Assembly: GCA_000648925.1 (NCBI GenBank)
Contig: JFHF01000031.1
Span: 40,008 to 104,007 of the forward strand
Length of the DNA: 64,000 nucleotides
Reading direction: 5' to 3'
Origin: Caballeronia jiangsuensis
Lineage (GTDB): Bacteria; Pseudomonadota; Gammaproteobacteria; Burkholderiales; Burkholderiaceae
In this document: one piece after another, positions 1 to 8,730 of the stretch
How positions within the stretch are numbered: the stretch's first letter is position 1
Layout of the letters: each line of letters begins with the position of its first letter
Notes under the pieces: model-generated
The model's input: only the letters and a program-made list of their open reading frames with translations
Told to the model about the DNA's origin: nothing
Database searches by the model: none
Translations under genes and position numbers: made by a program

Positions 1-52
1 CGTTGTTCGACGCGAGCACCACGCGGCCCAGACCCAATGCGTCAGACACCAT
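1..52 (-). CDS. rdgB: RdgB/HAM1 family dITP/XTP pyrophosphatase, 5' end only
   Basis: Only the first 17 codons lie in the window; the gene runs off the left edge on the minus strand. The visible N-terminus reads MVSDALGLGRVVLASNN. The VLASNN segment is the usual start of the Ham1/RdgB non-canonical purine NTP pyrophosphatase, which removes dITP and XTP from the nucleotide pool. Its ATG (50-52) overlaps the last codons of rph, so the two are probably co-transcribed. A GTG at 47-49 is an alternative start. The assignment rests on a very short stretch plus the common rph-rdgB neighbourhood in this group. Confidence 0.6.
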   Translation of the reverse strand, partial: MVSDALGLGRVVLASNN

Positions 53-800
53 GAATCCCCAATGCTTCCTTCTGCTTCAGGATCAGCGCCTTGATGCCGC
101 TGTCGGCGAGCGCGATCAGCTCGTTCATCTCGTCGCGCGTGAAGGGCGCGCCCTCCGCCGTGCCCTGCACTTCGACGAAACCGCCCGCGCCCGTCATCAC
201 GACGTTCATGTCGGTATCGCATTGGGAGTCTTCGTCGTAGTCGAGGTCGAGCACGGGCGAGCCTTCGAAGATGCCGACCGAGATCGCCGCGACGAACTCC
301 TTGACCGGCGTCTTCGCGATCTTGCCCGCCGCGAGCAGTTTGCCGATGGCGTCGTGCGCGGCGACGAACGCGCCCGTGATGCTCGCCGTGCGCGTGCCGC
401 CGTCGGCCTGGATCACGTCGCAATCGATATGCAGCGTGCGCGCGCCGAGCGCGTTCAGGTCGAACACCGAACGCAGCGCACGGCCGATCAGCCGCTGGAT
501 TTCCTGCGTGCGGCCCGTCTGCTTGCCGCGTGCGGCTTCGCGGTCGCTGCGCGTATGCGTGGCGCGCGGCAGCATGCCGTATTCGGCGGTGAGCCAGCCT
601 TGCTCGCGTCCGCGCAAAAACTCGGGCACGCGCTCGGCGACGCTCGCCGTGCAGATCACCTTGGTATCGCCGAATTCGACGAGCACCGAGCCTTCCGCGT
701 GCTTCGTGTAATTGCGCGTGATGCGCACGTCGCGCAACTGGTTCGCGCGGCGGCCGCTCGGGCGCGGGGGAGAAGGCTTGAGCAGGGGAGAGTCGGTCAT
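42..800 (-). CDS. rph: Ribonuclease PH
   Basis: A 252-residue phosphorolytic 3'-5' exoribonuclease that trims tRNA 3' ends before CCA maturation; it forms a hexameric ring in the cytoplasm. The protein carries the RNase PH landmarks: RPSGRRANQLRDVRITRNYTK near the N-terminus (phosphate and RNA binding), GWLTAEYGMLPRATHTR (about 68-84), and SRDCDVIQADGG-like core LHIDCDVIQADGGTRTASI around 123-141. Length matches the family (about 240-250). It overlaps the start of rdgB downstream. The 238 bp to yicC, which is transcribed the other way, holds the divergent promoters. Confidence 0.95.
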   Translation of the reverse strand: MTDSPLLKPSPPRPSGRRANQLRDVRITRNYTKHAEGSVLVEFGDTKVICTASVAERVPEFLRGREQGWLTAEYGMLPRATHTRSDREAARGKQTGRTQEIQRLIGRALRSVFDLNALGARTLHIDCDVIQADGGTRTASITGAFVAAHDAIGKLLAAGKIAKTPVKEFVAAISVGIFEGSPVLDLDYDEDSQCDTDMNVVMTGAGGFVEVQGTAEGAPFTRDEMNELIALADSGIKALILKQKEALGIHGV

Positions 801-1038
801 GGGTCGAGTTCGAGAGAATTGGACGGGAATACCCGGCGGAACCCGACGATTTTATCGTCATTCACCGCCGGGCGTCGGTCGCGCACCCGCCGTCCGGGCG
901 GGCTTCGCGCCAAAAATGGGATAATGCGGATTCCTCGCCCGGCAGCCAAACGCGTGCCAATCCCAAAGCACTTTCGAGAGCGCCGGGCGTATCGTTGAAT
1001 CGGCCTTCGCAATGAAGGCGCACAACGCGAGACGTACC

Positions 1039-1989
1039 ATGATCTACAGCATGACAGGCTATGCCAGCGCGACGCGCGAAGTCGTCGCGAATGGCGCGGG
1101 ACCCAATGGCGCGGGCGGTTCGGGCGTCGGTGTATCGGTGGAATTGCGCACGGTGAATTCGCGCTTTCTCGACCTGAATTTCCGTATGCCCGAAGACGTG
1201 CGCGCGACCGAGCCGCAATTGCGCGAAATGCTGATGACGAAGCTCTCGCGCGGCAAGGTCGATATCCGCATCAACCTGAATCGCGTCGAGCAGACCGCGA
1301 ACGCGGGCGCGCTCAATCGCGAGGCGCTCACGCAGCTCGCCACGCTCGAACGCGCCGTGCTCGATGTCTTCGACGGCGCCGAACGCATGCGCACCGGCGA
1401 AATCCTGCGCTGGCCCGGCGTGCTCGCGGAAAGCGCGGTGTCGCAGGAAACGCTGCGCGAAGCGGTGCTCGCGTGCGGCAAGCAGGCGATCGCCGATCTC
1501 ATCGAGGTGCGCGCGCGTGAAGGCGCGGCGCTCGGCCGCGTGCTGATCGACAACGTGACGGAGATGGAAGCGATCGTCGCGCGCATCACGCCGCTCGTGC
1601 CGGAGCTCATCGCGAAGCATCAGCAGAAGATCGTCGAGCGGCTTCAGGACGCGCTCGGCATCGCGACCACCGAAGGCGGCGCGACGGTCACGACGAACGT
1701 GCCGCGCGAGGAAATCGCCGAACGCATCCGTCAGGAAGTGACGATGTACGGCATCCGCATCGATATCGCGGAAGAGTTGCAGCGTCTCACTGCGCACCTC
1801 GCCGAGACGCGCCACGTGCTGCAAAAGGGCGGCAAGGTCGGCAAGCGGCTCGACTTCATGATGCAGGAGCTGAACCGCGAAGCGAACACGCTCGGCTCGA
1901 AGGCGGCGGCGAAGGAACTCGCGGACGCATCGATGACGCTCAAGCTGCTCATCGAGCAAATGCGCGAGCAAGTACAGAATCTGGAGTAA
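1039..1989 (+). CDS. yicC: YicC family endoribonuclease
   Basis: A 316-residue YicC family protein. The start was set at the ATG giving MIYSMTGYASATRE, which is the family's standard N-terminus; a longer reading from 1012 adds nine unlike residues. The C-terminal DUF1732 region contains the characteristic KRLDFMMQELNREANTLGSK segment. E. coli YicC is reported to be an endoribonuclease acting on small RNAs; the role here is inferred from family. It ends 9 bp before gmk, a conserved pairing in proteobacteria, and probably leads the yicC-gmk transcript. Confidence 0.9.
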   Translation: MIYSMTGYASATREVVANGAGPNGAGGSGVGVSVELRTVNSRFLDLNFRMPEDVRATEPQLREMLMTKLSRGKVDIRINLNRVEQTANAGALNREALTQLATLERAVLDVFDGAERMRTGEILRWPGVLAESAVSQETLREAVLACGKQAIADLIEVRAREGAALGRVLIDNVTEMEAIVARITPLVPELIAKHQQKIVERLQDALGIATTEGGATVTTNVPREEIAERIRQEVTMYGIRIDIAEELQRLTAHLAETRHVLQKGGKVGKRLDFMMQELNREANTLGSKAAAKELADASMTLKLLIEQMREQVQNLE

Positions 1990-1998
1990 CGCACCATC

Positions 1999-2673
1999 AT
2001 GCCGAATACCACGCACCGCTCGCATAGCCACTACACGGGCATCTATCCCGGCAATCTGTTCATGGTCGTCGCGCCCTCGGGTGCGGGCAAGTCCACGCTC
2101 GTGAACGCGCTGCTCGCCGAGGACCGGGACATCCTGTTGTCGGTTTCGTACACGACGCGCGAGGCGCGCTCGAAAGAAACCAACGGCGTGCAATATCACT
2201 TCGTGTCCGTCGACGAATTCATGGAGCGGCGCGAAAAGGGCGAGTTTCTCGAAAGCGCCGAGGTTCATGGCAACTACTACGCGACGTCGAAGCTGTGGAT
2301 CGCGGACCAGATGAAGCAGGGCCACGACGTGCTGCTCGAAATCGACTGGCAGGGCGCGCAGCAGGTGAAGAAGCAGTTCCGCAACGCAGTGGAGATTTTC
2401 ATTCTGCCGCCGTCGCTCGATGCGCTCGAAGACCGCCTCAAGAAACGCGGCCAGGATTCCGAAAAGGTGATCGTGCGACGCCTGCTCGCGGCCGGCAGCG
2501 AGATGGCGCATGCGTCGGAAGCGGAGTATGTCGTCATCAACGAGAACTTCGATCGAGCGCTCAACGAACTGCGCTGTCTCGTCGCCGCGACGCGCCTGCG
2601 CTTCACGTCGCAATACGCGCGCAACACGCAGCTTTTCGTGGACCTCGGCATCCACTCGACGCCGCAAGCATGA
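1999..2673 (+). CDS. gmk: Guanylate kinase
   Basis: A 224-residue guanylate kinase that phosphorylates GMP to GDP with ATP. The P-loop VVAPSGAGKSTLV sits at about residues 24-36. The GMP-binding part has SVSYTTREARSKETNGVQYHF (about 50-70), and the lid region follows. The protein is slightly longer than E. coli Gmk (207) through an N-terminal extension of about 15 residues; an internal ATG at the LFMVVAPS segment is a less likely start. It lies between yicC and rpoZ, the usual order upstream of the stringent-response gene. Confidence 0.95.
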   Translation: MPNTTHRSHSHYTGIYPGNLFMVVAPSGAGKSTLVNALLAEDRDILLSVSYTTREARSKETNGVQYHFVSVDEFMERREKGEFLESAEVHGNYYATSKLWIADQMKQGHDVLLEIDWQGAQQVKKQFRNAVEIFILPPSLDALEDRLKKRGQDSEKVIVRRLLAAGSEMAHASEAEYVVINENFDRALNELRCLVAATRLRFTSQYARNTQLFVDLGIHSTPQA

Positions 2674-2742
2674 CGCACTGCAGTGGCCGGGTCGTTCGGT
2701 CACATAAGGTAGAATAAAACCCATATTGAGAAGGAAACAAAC

Positions 2743-2946
2743 ATGGCCCGCATCACCGTCGAAGACTGCCTGAAACAAATCCCGAATCGCTTCGAGCTCG
2801 CGCTTGCGGCAACGTATCGCGCGCGCCAGCTCGCGCAGGGCCACACGCCGAAAATCGAGAGCCGCGACAAGCCGACCGTCGTCGCGCTGCGCGAGATCGC
2901 CGCCGGCCAGGTTGGCATCGAAATGTTGAAGAAGGTGCCCGTCTAA
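2743..2946 (+). CDS. rpoZ: DNA-directed RNA polymerase omega subunit
   Basis: A 67-residue omega subunit that helps assemble RNA polymerase and contributes to a ppGpp-binding site. Family landmarks are ARITVEDCLKQIPNRFELAL at the N-terminus and ARQLAQGHTPKIESRDKPTV, followed by VALREIAAGQVG. A purine-rich site (AGAAGGAAA, about 2730-2738) precedes the ATG, and a TAGAAT at about 2711 could be a -10 element. The following gene is the SpoT/RelA homologue, so omega and (p)ppGpp metabolism sit together as in E. coli. Confidence 0.97.
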   Translation: MARITVEDCLKQIPNRFELALAATYRARQLAQGHTPKIESRDKPTVVALREIAAGQVGIEMLKKVPV

Positions 2947-3014
2947 GGGCTGCCGTATCGCCCGGTCTTTTTGCAACCGACAACCCAGCGCGTCACACCA
3001 CCACGGAGGGGAAG

Positions 3015-5408
3015 ATGAGTCAGACACCGTTGCCCATCTCCGCCGCCGTGGACCCCGACCTCGAAATCGATCAGGATTCCCTGCTCGATGCCGACAAGCC
3101 GCATGCGGCGCGCAAATACATCGACGCGGTCCTCGAACAGTCCTTCCGCCATCTGTTCGGCCCGACCGCCACGCCGGAGCAGCCGCGCAAGCACGACGTC
3201 GTTTCCATCGCGAAACTGACGAACGGGCTCGCGAGCTACATCACTCCGGAAGAGATCAAGGAAGTCAAGGCGGCTTTCCACTTCAGCGACGAAGCGCACC
3301 TCGGGCAGTATCGTCAGAGCGGTGAGCCGTACATCACGCATCCGGTCGCGGTCGCGGAAATCTGCGCGGGCTGGAAGCTCGACGCCCAATCGATCATGGC
3401 GGCCTTGCTGCACGACGTGATCGAAGATCAGGGCGTGACCAAGACCGAGATCGCGGAGCGCTTCGGCGCGAAGGTCGCGGAACTGGTCGACGGTTTGTCC
3501 AAACTGGACAAGATGGAATTCCGCAATCGCGAAGAAGCGCAGGCGGAAAACTTCCGCAAGATGCTGCTCGCGATGGCGCGCGACGTGCGCGTCATTCTCG
3601 TCAAGCTCGCCGACCGGCTGCACAACATGCGCACGCTCGGCGCGGTGCCGCCGGAGAAGCGCCGGCGCGTGGCGCGCGAGACGCTGGATATCTACGCGCC
3701 CATCGCGCATCGGCTCGGGCTGAACAATACGTATCGCGAGCTGCAGGACCTGTCGTTCGCGAACTTCAATCCGAACCGGTACGCCACGCTCGAAAAAGCG
3801 GTGAAGGCGGCGCGCGGAAATCGGCGCGAAGTGGTCGGCAAGATTCTCGAAGCGGTGCAGCGCACCATCGCGGATGCCAAGATCAACGCCGAAGTCACCG
3901 GCCGCGAGAAAACGATCTACAGCATCTACAAGAAGATGCGCGACAAGCAGTTGTCGTTCTCGCAGGTGCTCGATGTCTACGGCTTTCGCGTCGTCGTCGA
4001 GAGCGCGCTGGAATGCTATACGTGCATCGGCGCGCTGCATGCGCTTTACAAGCCCGTGCCGGGCAAGTTCAAGGACTACATCGCCATTCCGAAGGTGAAC
4101 GGCTATCAGTCCCTGCATACCACGCTGGTCGGTCCTTTCGGCGCGCCGATCGAGTTCCAGATCCGCACGCGCAAGATGCACGAGATCGCCGAGGCTGGCG
4201 TCGCGGCGCACTGGCTCTACAAGAACGGCGGCGCGGATCTGAACGACGTCCAGAAGCGCGCGCATCAATGGCTCAAATCGCTGCTCGATATCCAAAGCGA
4301 AGCAGGCGATTCGAGCGAATTCCTCGAACACGTCAAGATCGACCTGTTCCCGGACGCGGTCTATGTCTTCACGCCGAAGTCGAAGATCATGCCGCTGCCA
4401 CGCGGCGCGACCGCGCTCGACTTCGCGTATTCGATCCACAGCGACCTCGGCAATCAATGCGTCGCGGTGAAGATCAACAACGAGCTTCTGCCGCTGCGCA
4501 CGGAGCTGAAGAGCGGCGATATCGTCGAAGTGATCACCGCGCCGTATTCGAAGCCGAATCCCGCGTGGCTCGGCTTCGTGCGCACCGGCAAGGCGCGCTC
4601 GGCGATCCGTCACTACCTGAAGACGATGCGTCTGAACGAGTCCGTCCAGTTGGGCGAGCGGCTCGTCGATCAGAGTCTCAAGGGCTACGGGCTCGCGCTG
4701 TCGGACGTCACGCCGGAAGTGTGGGAAAGGCTCGTGCAGTGGACCGGCAACAAGACGCGGCAGGAAATTTTCGCGGATATCGGCCTCGGCCGTCGCGTGG
4801 CCGCGGTGATGGCCAAGCGCATCGAAGTGTTGATGAACGGTATCGCAGATGACGACGAGCATCCGCGCGAGCATCACAACACCAATACCGCGCCGCCGGT
4901 GGTCATCACGGGCACGGAAGGCATGTCGGTGCAATTGTCGCCGTGCTGCCGGCCGATTCCCGGCGACGACATCATGGGCTATATCGGCATCGGCCTCGGC
5001 ATGGCGATTCACACGACCGAATGCCGCGTCGCGCAACGGATTCATCGGCGCGATCCGGGCCGCTGGATCGATGTCGCGTGGGCGCCGCAGCCGGGACGTC
5101 TCTTCGATGTCGCCGTGAAGGTGCTGGTGAAGAACACGAAGGGCGTCTTCGCGCGCGTCGCGGCGGATATCACGTCGGCGGACGCGAACATCGTGCATAT
5201 CGCGATGGACGAAGACGTGTCGCAGGAAGCGAAGCTCTTGCGCTTCGTGATCCAGGTGAGCGATCGCGTCCACTTGGCGAATGTCATGCGCCGCGTGCGC
5301 ACCAATCCGGACGTGATGCGCATCGCGCGCGAGCGTCCGAGCGACGAACCGCATCACCGCAATCAGGACGGCGGCATGCGCATCGACCGCGAGCGCGCCG
5401 ACTACTGA
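3015..5408 (+). CDS. spoT: RelA/SpoT homologue, bifunctional (p)ppGpp synthetase/hydrolase
   Basis: A 797-residue long RSH protein of the stringent response. An N-terminal HD hydrolase domain has the pair H133-D134 in LLHDVIEDQG and further conserved pieces such as FRKMLLAMARDVRVILVKLA. The synthetase domain follows at about 290-420 (KTIYSIYKKMRDKQ, then VYGFRVVVES). A TGS domain (FAYSIHSDLGNQCVAVKIN, about 475-495) and a C-terminal ACT-like domain complete the protein. An intact HD motif argues for a bifunctional SpoT/Rel rather than a hydrolase-dead RelA. It sits 68 bp after rpoZ. ppGpp made here would bind polymerase partly at omega. Confidence 0.93.
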   Translation: MSQTPLPISAAVDPDLEIDQDSLLDADKPHAARKYIDAVLEQSFRHLFGPTATPEQPRKHDVVSIAKLTNGLASYITPEEIKEVKAAFHFSDEAHLGQYRQSGEPYITHPVAVAEICAGWKLDAQSIMAALLHDVIEDQGVTKTEIAERFGAKVAELVDGLSKLDKMEFRNREEAQAENFRKMLLAMARDVRVILVKLADRLHNMRTLGAVPPEKRRRVARETLDIYAPIAHRLGLNNTYRELQDLSFANFNPNRYATLEKAVKAARGNRREVVGKILEAVQRTIADAKINAEVTGREKTIYSIYKKMRDKQLSFSQVLDVYGFRVVVESALECYTCIGALHALYKPVPGKFKDYIAIPKVNGYQSLHTTLVGPFGAPIEFQIRTRKMHEIAEAGVAAHWLYKNGGADLNDVQKRAHQWLKSLLDIQSEAGDSSEFLEHVKIDLFPDAVYVFTPKSKIMPLPRGATALDFAYSIHSDLGNQCVAVKINNELLPLRTELKSGDIVEVITAPYSKPNPAWLGFVRTGKARSAIRHYLKTMRLNESVQLGERLVDQSLKGYGLALSDVTPEVWERLVQWTGNKTRQEIFADIGLGRRVAAVMAKRIEVLMNGIADDDEHPREHHNTNTAPPVVITGTEGMSVQLSPCCRPIPGDDIMGYIGIGLGMAIHTTECRVAQRIHRRDPGRWIDVAWAPQPGRLFDVAVKVLVKNTKGVFARVAADITSADANIVHIAMDEDVSQEAKLLRFVIQVSDRVHLANVMRRVRTNPDVMRIARERPSDEPHHRNQDGGMRIDRERADY

Positions 5409-5469
5409 CGCGGCGTGGTATGCGGCGTGCATGCCTGTCGTCGATCGACGAACAGGAGAACGCGCCGCA

Positions 5470-5961
5470 ATGAACACTTCCGATCTCGAAGGCGCCACGC
5501 TCGACTACTGGGTCGCGCGCGGACTGCACGAATTCATCCGAGAGATTCACTTCACCGACAGCGGAGAGACGCTCTCCATACGCGGCAACGACCGCGGCAA
5601 GCCGTGGGACGGCCGTTTCCTGCCGTCGACCTCGTGGGAGGCGGCAGCGGTCGTTCTGGAGCGTGCCTGCAAGCTCGAGATGCACGATCACGGGCGCGGC
5701 GAGGTGGTCTGCACCGTGAGCTTCGGCAAGGACGGCAAGCCGATGGAAGGGCGGGGCGCGTCGCTGCGGATCGCATTGCTGCGCGCCTTCGTGCGACACA
5801 CATTCGGCGATAACGTCGATGATGAGTTCCCGCGCCGATCGCAGACCTTGCTCGGCGCGCGGGCGGAGGCGATCGGGGAGTCGAGCGCGGTGGCGTCGGT
5901 GGAGGACGTGCCGAGGCCGGAATTGCACATCGGCGATATCGGCTCGGTGCCGCGTCAGTAG
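5470..5961 (+). CDS. NinX-like (DUF2591) hypothetical protein
   Basis: A 163-residue soluble protein beginning MNTSDLEGATLDYWVARGLH. This resembles the DUF2591/NinX-like family, which combines an LEGAxLDYWVA opening with a WxPSTSWxAA-type segment (FLPSTSWEAAAVVLE) and a C-terminal LRAFVRHTFGD helix. NinX is a phage lambda protein of unknown function, and bacterial homologues are small orphan proteins. The ATG at 5470 was chosen because an AGGAG lies 11 bases upstream and the family match begins there; a reading from 5431 adds 13 unrelated residues. Function unknown; no phage neighbours are present. Confidence 0.65.
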   Translation: MNTSDLEGATLDYWVARGLHEFIREIHFTDSGETLSIRGNDRGKPWDGRFLPSTSWEAAAVVLERACKLEMHDHGRGEVVCTVSFGKDGKPMEGRGASLRIALLRAFVRHTFGDNVDDEFPRRSQTLLGARAEAIGESSAVASVEDVPRPELHIGDIGSVPRQ

Positions 5962-5986
5962 GCGACGCCTGAAGGCCGCCAGAAAC

Positions 5987-6015
5987 AAAAAGGGCCTTCC
6001 GTATGGAAGGCCCTT
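5987..6015 (-). terminator. Intrinsic terminator after the tRNA-Arg pair
   Basis: A perfect 11-bp hairpin (AAGGGCCTTCC / GGAAGGCCCTT) with loop GTAT. The A-run on its left becomes a T-run on the minus strand, so it ends the minus-strand transcript carrying the two tRNA-Arg genes. Confidence 0.8.
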
Positions 6016-6022
6016 CGAAAGA

Positions 6023-6099
6023 TGGCGCGGCTGGCAGGATTCGAACCCACGACCCCTTGGTTCGTAGCCAAGTACTCTATCCAACTGAGCTACAGCCGC
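6023..6099 (-). tRNA. tRNA-Arg (anticodon ACG)
   Basis: A 77-nt cloverleaf on the minus strand. The acceptor stem is GCGGCTG/CAGCCGC with encoded CCA, and the D-arm begins TAGCTCAGTTGG. The anticodon stem CTTGG/CCAAG encloses loop CTACGAA, so the anticodon is ACG (decodes CGU/CGC/CGA after A-to-I editing). The T-arm is GGGTTCGAATCC. It is one of two apparently identical copies. Confidence 0.97.
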
Positions 6100-6199
6100 A
6101 CGCAAAACGGTACTGCTTATACTGCACTGCGCTTCTGGTTAAGCGCTTGATCTTTTCATCGAGCGGCGCGACCGCCGGGCGTGAAAACATCAGAATAGG

Positions 6200-6276
6200 T
6201 GGCGCGGCTGGCAGGATTCGAACCCACGACCCCTTGGTTCGTAGCCAAGTACTCTATCCAACTGAGCTACAGCCGC
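6200..6276 (-). tRNA. tRNA-Arg (anticodon ACG), second copy
   Basis: The same 77-nt tRNA-Arg(ACG) as at 6023-6099, again with encoded CCA, separated from it by 100 bp. Both are on the minus strand and the pair probably shares one promoter upstream (right) and the terminator at 5987-6015. The spacer shows no other feature. Confidence 0.97.
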
Positions 6277-6448
6277 ACGCAGAAGCGGAATTATAGCCAA
6301 GTCCATTCCGAAAAGGAAGGGGTTTTGGTCAGACTATCGAATTTTCCATCAGAAAGCGTTCGACGGAAGGAGCTTCCGGCGTGGTAAGTTGGTATCTGGC
6401 ACGCAAGTACCCCACGCAATCGGACTTCACTCGGCATCGACCCGCATC

Positions 6449-7000
6449 ATGAACAAGGCATTTGTCAAAGAGTCGGATGACACCGACGACGACCTCGAGC
6501 TCGGCCATCCCGATGTCCCGGCCGGCACGAAGAATTACATCACGCCGGCGGGCCACAAGCGGCTGCGTGACGAACTTCTGCAGCTTCTGGATACGGAGCG
6601 CCCGGAAGTGGTCAAGCTCGTCTCCTGGGCCGCTTCAAACGGGGATCGCTCGGAGAACGGCGACTATATCTACGGCAAGCGGCGGCTGCGTGAAATCGAC
6701 CGCCGCATCCGCTTCCTGACGAAGCGCCTGGATCTCGCGGAAGTGGTGGACAGCAGCAAGCAGGAGAACGTCGATCAGGTGTTCTTCGGCGCGACGGTGG
6801 ACTACGCGGGCGAAGACGGCGATACGAAGACGGTGACCATCGTCGGCGTAGATGAAGTCAACCTGGACATCGGCTACGTGAGCTGGATCTCGCCGGTCGC
6901 GCGGGCGCTGTTGAAGGCGAAGACCGGCGACACGGTCGCGCTGCACACGCCGGCGGGCGTGCAGCAGATCGACATTCTGGATGTGCGCTATCCGGACTGA
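6449..7000 (+). CDS. greB: Transcription elongation factor GreB
   Basis: A 183-residue Gre factor that enters the secondary channel of backtracked RNA polymerase and stimulates cleavage of the transcript 3' end. The N-terminal coiled coil carries RPEVVKLVSWAASNGDRSEN, with the acidic tip residues expected at the D/E of NGDRSENGDY, then YGKRRLREIDRRIRFL. These are GreB-type motifs (GreA has a different loop). The C-terminal FKBP-like domain follows. Start set at MNKAFVKES, a typical GreB opening with an acidic stretch; the longer reading from 6389 adds 20 unlike residues. It ends at a shared terminator facing the porin gene. Confidence 0.92.
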   Translation: MNKAFVKESDDTDDDLELGHPDVPAGTKNYITPAGHKRLRDELLQLLDTERPEVVKLVSWAASNGDRSENGDYIYGKRRLREIDRRIRFLTKRLDLAEVVDSSKQENVDQVFFGATVDYAGEDGDTKTVTIVGVDEVNLDIGYVSWISPVARALLKAKTGDTVALHTPAGVQQIDILDVRYPD

Positions 7001-7024
7001 TCTAACCTCGCTGTACAGACGAAA

Positions 7025-7050
7025 AAAAGCCGCTCCGAAGAGCGGCTTTT
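7025..7050. terminator. Bidirectional intrinsic terminator between greB and the porin gene
   Basis: Hairpin AAAAGCCGCTC - CGAA - GAGCGGCTTTT, an 11-bp perfect stem with A/T tails on both sides. It can end greB (plus) and, 25 bp past its stop codon, the porin gene (minus). Confidence 0.85.
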
Positions 7051-7074
7051 CTACAACAAGACTGCCTGTGATGC

Positions 7075-8217
7075 TTAGAAGCGGTGACGCATGCCGACCG
7101 TCGCCGAAACCTGGTTGCCGTTCGACGACATGCCCACACCGTTGATCACCGCACCGAACGGCAGGCCTTCCTGGTCGGTCATGTGCTGGTATTCGCCTTG
7201 CAGGTACACGTCGGTACGCTTCGACAGCGCGTACGCCGTTTGCAGGCTGAACTGGTGGAACTTCGGCTTTTCGCCGTCGATACGGCTGTCGGTGTAGGTG
7301 TAAGCACCCGCGAGCGACAGAGCAGGCGTCAGGTTGTAACGGCCGTTGACTTCGTAGTTGGTGAAGCGAACGTGACCGTCGGTCAGGTTGATCGAGCCAG
7401 CGCCTTGCGAGCCGACGTTGGTGATCGACGAAGCGTTGTCCAGCATCGTTTGCGTGAACACGAAGCCGACGGTTGCCGCGCCGAACGCGTAGTTCACGCC
7501 GCCGCCGAAGATGCGCTGGCGGCCAGCGACGAACGGCGTGTTGTCGGTCGTGATCGCGCCGTTGACGTTGTTCGTCGGCGAGCCGACGTTGTTCAGTTGC
7601 ATGTACGCGGCCGCAACGTTCAACGGGCCGTAGTTGTACGACGCGCCGACGCTGTAAGCGCGGTTATCCGCAAAGCCGCCTGCCTCGTTCGAGAAGCCGT
7701 ACATCGCGCCCAGCTTGAAGCCGGCGTAGTTCGCGCTCGTGTACTTGACCGAGTTGTTGACGCGGAACGTGTTGTCGAGGTTGTCATTGTCGAACGGGTG
7801 GGCGAACTGCGTGCCGCCGTATTGCGTGCCCGTCAGAGCGAGAGGCCCGAGGAAGTCGACCACGGAGTCATATTGACGGCCGAGGGTCACGGCGCCGAAC
7901 TGGTTGCTCGACAGACCGACGAATGCCTGACGGCCGAACTCGCGACCACCTTGGCCATTCGTGCCGTTCATGATGTTGAAGCCGTTCTCCAACGTGAAGA
8001 TCGCCTTCAGGCCGCCGCCGAGGTCTTCCGAACCACGCAGGCCCCAACGGCTGCCGTTGACAGAACCGCTCGTCGCCTTCCAGTTGCTATGGCCTTGCTG
8101 GTTGTTCGTGTAGGTAATGCCGGCATCGATCAGGCCGTACAGCGTGACGCTGCTTTGCGCGTGAGCGGCGGTAGCAAAAACGCCCGACAGGGCGGCGACC
8201 ACGAGAGTCTTTTTCAT
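7075..8217 (-). CDS. Gram-negative trimeric porin (Burkholderia OmpC-like)
   Basis: A 380-residue outer-membrane general porin. The start gives MKKTLVVAALSGVFATAAHA, a clean signal peptide cleaved before QSSVTLYGLIDAG, the standard first strand of Burkholderiales porins. A CTCGGAG lies about 7 bases upstream of this ATG. PEFRG-like loop-3 region GRQYDSVVDFLGPLAL, many amphipathic beta strands and a C-terminal aromatic residue (GMRHRF) needed for BAM insertion are visible. The protein forms 16-stranded diffusion pores. The gene is transcribed alone, with a long AT-rich upstream region at about 8400-8470 that probably holds its promoter. Confidence 0.95.
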   Translation of the reverse strand: MKKTLVVAALSGVFATAAHAQSSVTLYGLIDAGITYTNNQQGHSNWKATSGSVNGSRWGLRGSEDLGGGLKAIFTLENGFNIMNGTNGQGGREFGRQAFVGLSSNQFGAVTLGRQYDSVVDFLGPLALTGTQYGGTQFAHPFDNDNLDNTFRVNNSVKYTSANYAGFKLGAMYGFSNEAGGFADNRAYSVGASYNYGPLNVAAAYMQLNNVGSPTNNVNGAITTDNTPFVAGRQRIFGGGVNYAFGAATVGFVFTQTMLDNASSITNVGSQGAGSINLTDGHVRFTNYEVNGRYNLTPALSLAGAYTYTDSRIDGEKPKFHQFSLQTAYALSKRTDVYLQGEYQHMTDQEGLPFGAVINGVGMSSNGNQVSATVGMRHRF

Positions 8218-8633
8218 CTTTGTAACTCCGAGAGCAGTTTGGGCCGGGGACCCAGGCTTTGAGGGAAACCTCGCTCCGGCGCGCTGCGAGAGGCGCGGGC
8301 GGAGGAGCAATGCGCCAGCGATGCGACACATTTGTTTCCGGACCAGACGAAGTGTAAAGACGGTGTTACAGGCAGGGCGTTCCAATTTCCGCAATAAACC
8401 ATTGTTGATGCCACAATGATCGTCTCAACGTATATTTTTCTTTATATACAATGATTTATCTGGGAATAAAGTCGTAAGGGCAGTGGTGTCAACCAAATGA
8501 CGTTGCGCATGCGCGACATGATTCGCGTTGAAAATGACGGAAAATTTCAGAAAATCGATTGTTGAGATATCTGAAACAGAAGTTTGCGGCTTTTGCAGGT
8601 AATTAATGCGGGCCGTATCGCTATACTGTCATT

Positions 8634-8719
8634 TCTGCTTTCCGAAGCAGACTTTTTCGTTGACGGAAAAAGATCTCCAAACTTTGTCAGCGCGACTTCC
8701 CGGTCGCGCTTTTTTTTTT
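8634..8719 (+). ncRNA. Candidate small RNA with three adjacent hairpins and a terminator
   Basis: No plus-strand gene precedes the strong terminator here. Three stems follow one another: TCTGCTT/AAGCAGA (8634-8651), CTTTTTC/GAAAAAG (8652-8672) and AGCGCGAC/GTCGCGCT (8689-8710). The last is followed by ten T residues. A TATACT (8622-8627) lies just where a -10 box would place the start at about 8634; no good -35 is seen. The single-stranded stretch 8673-8688 would be the natural pairing region. The RNA would be divergent from the porin gene. Inferred from sequence structure only. Confidence 0.5.
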
Positions 8720-8730
8720 GCCCCGTCGCG

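Noticed and set aside
862..5498. Very long antisense reading frames (about 700-850 codons) opposite yicC, gmk and spoT
   Set aside because: They lie opposite unmistakable genes, are Arg/Ala/His/Asp-rich low-information translations, and reflect the high-GC third-position bias on the coding strand.
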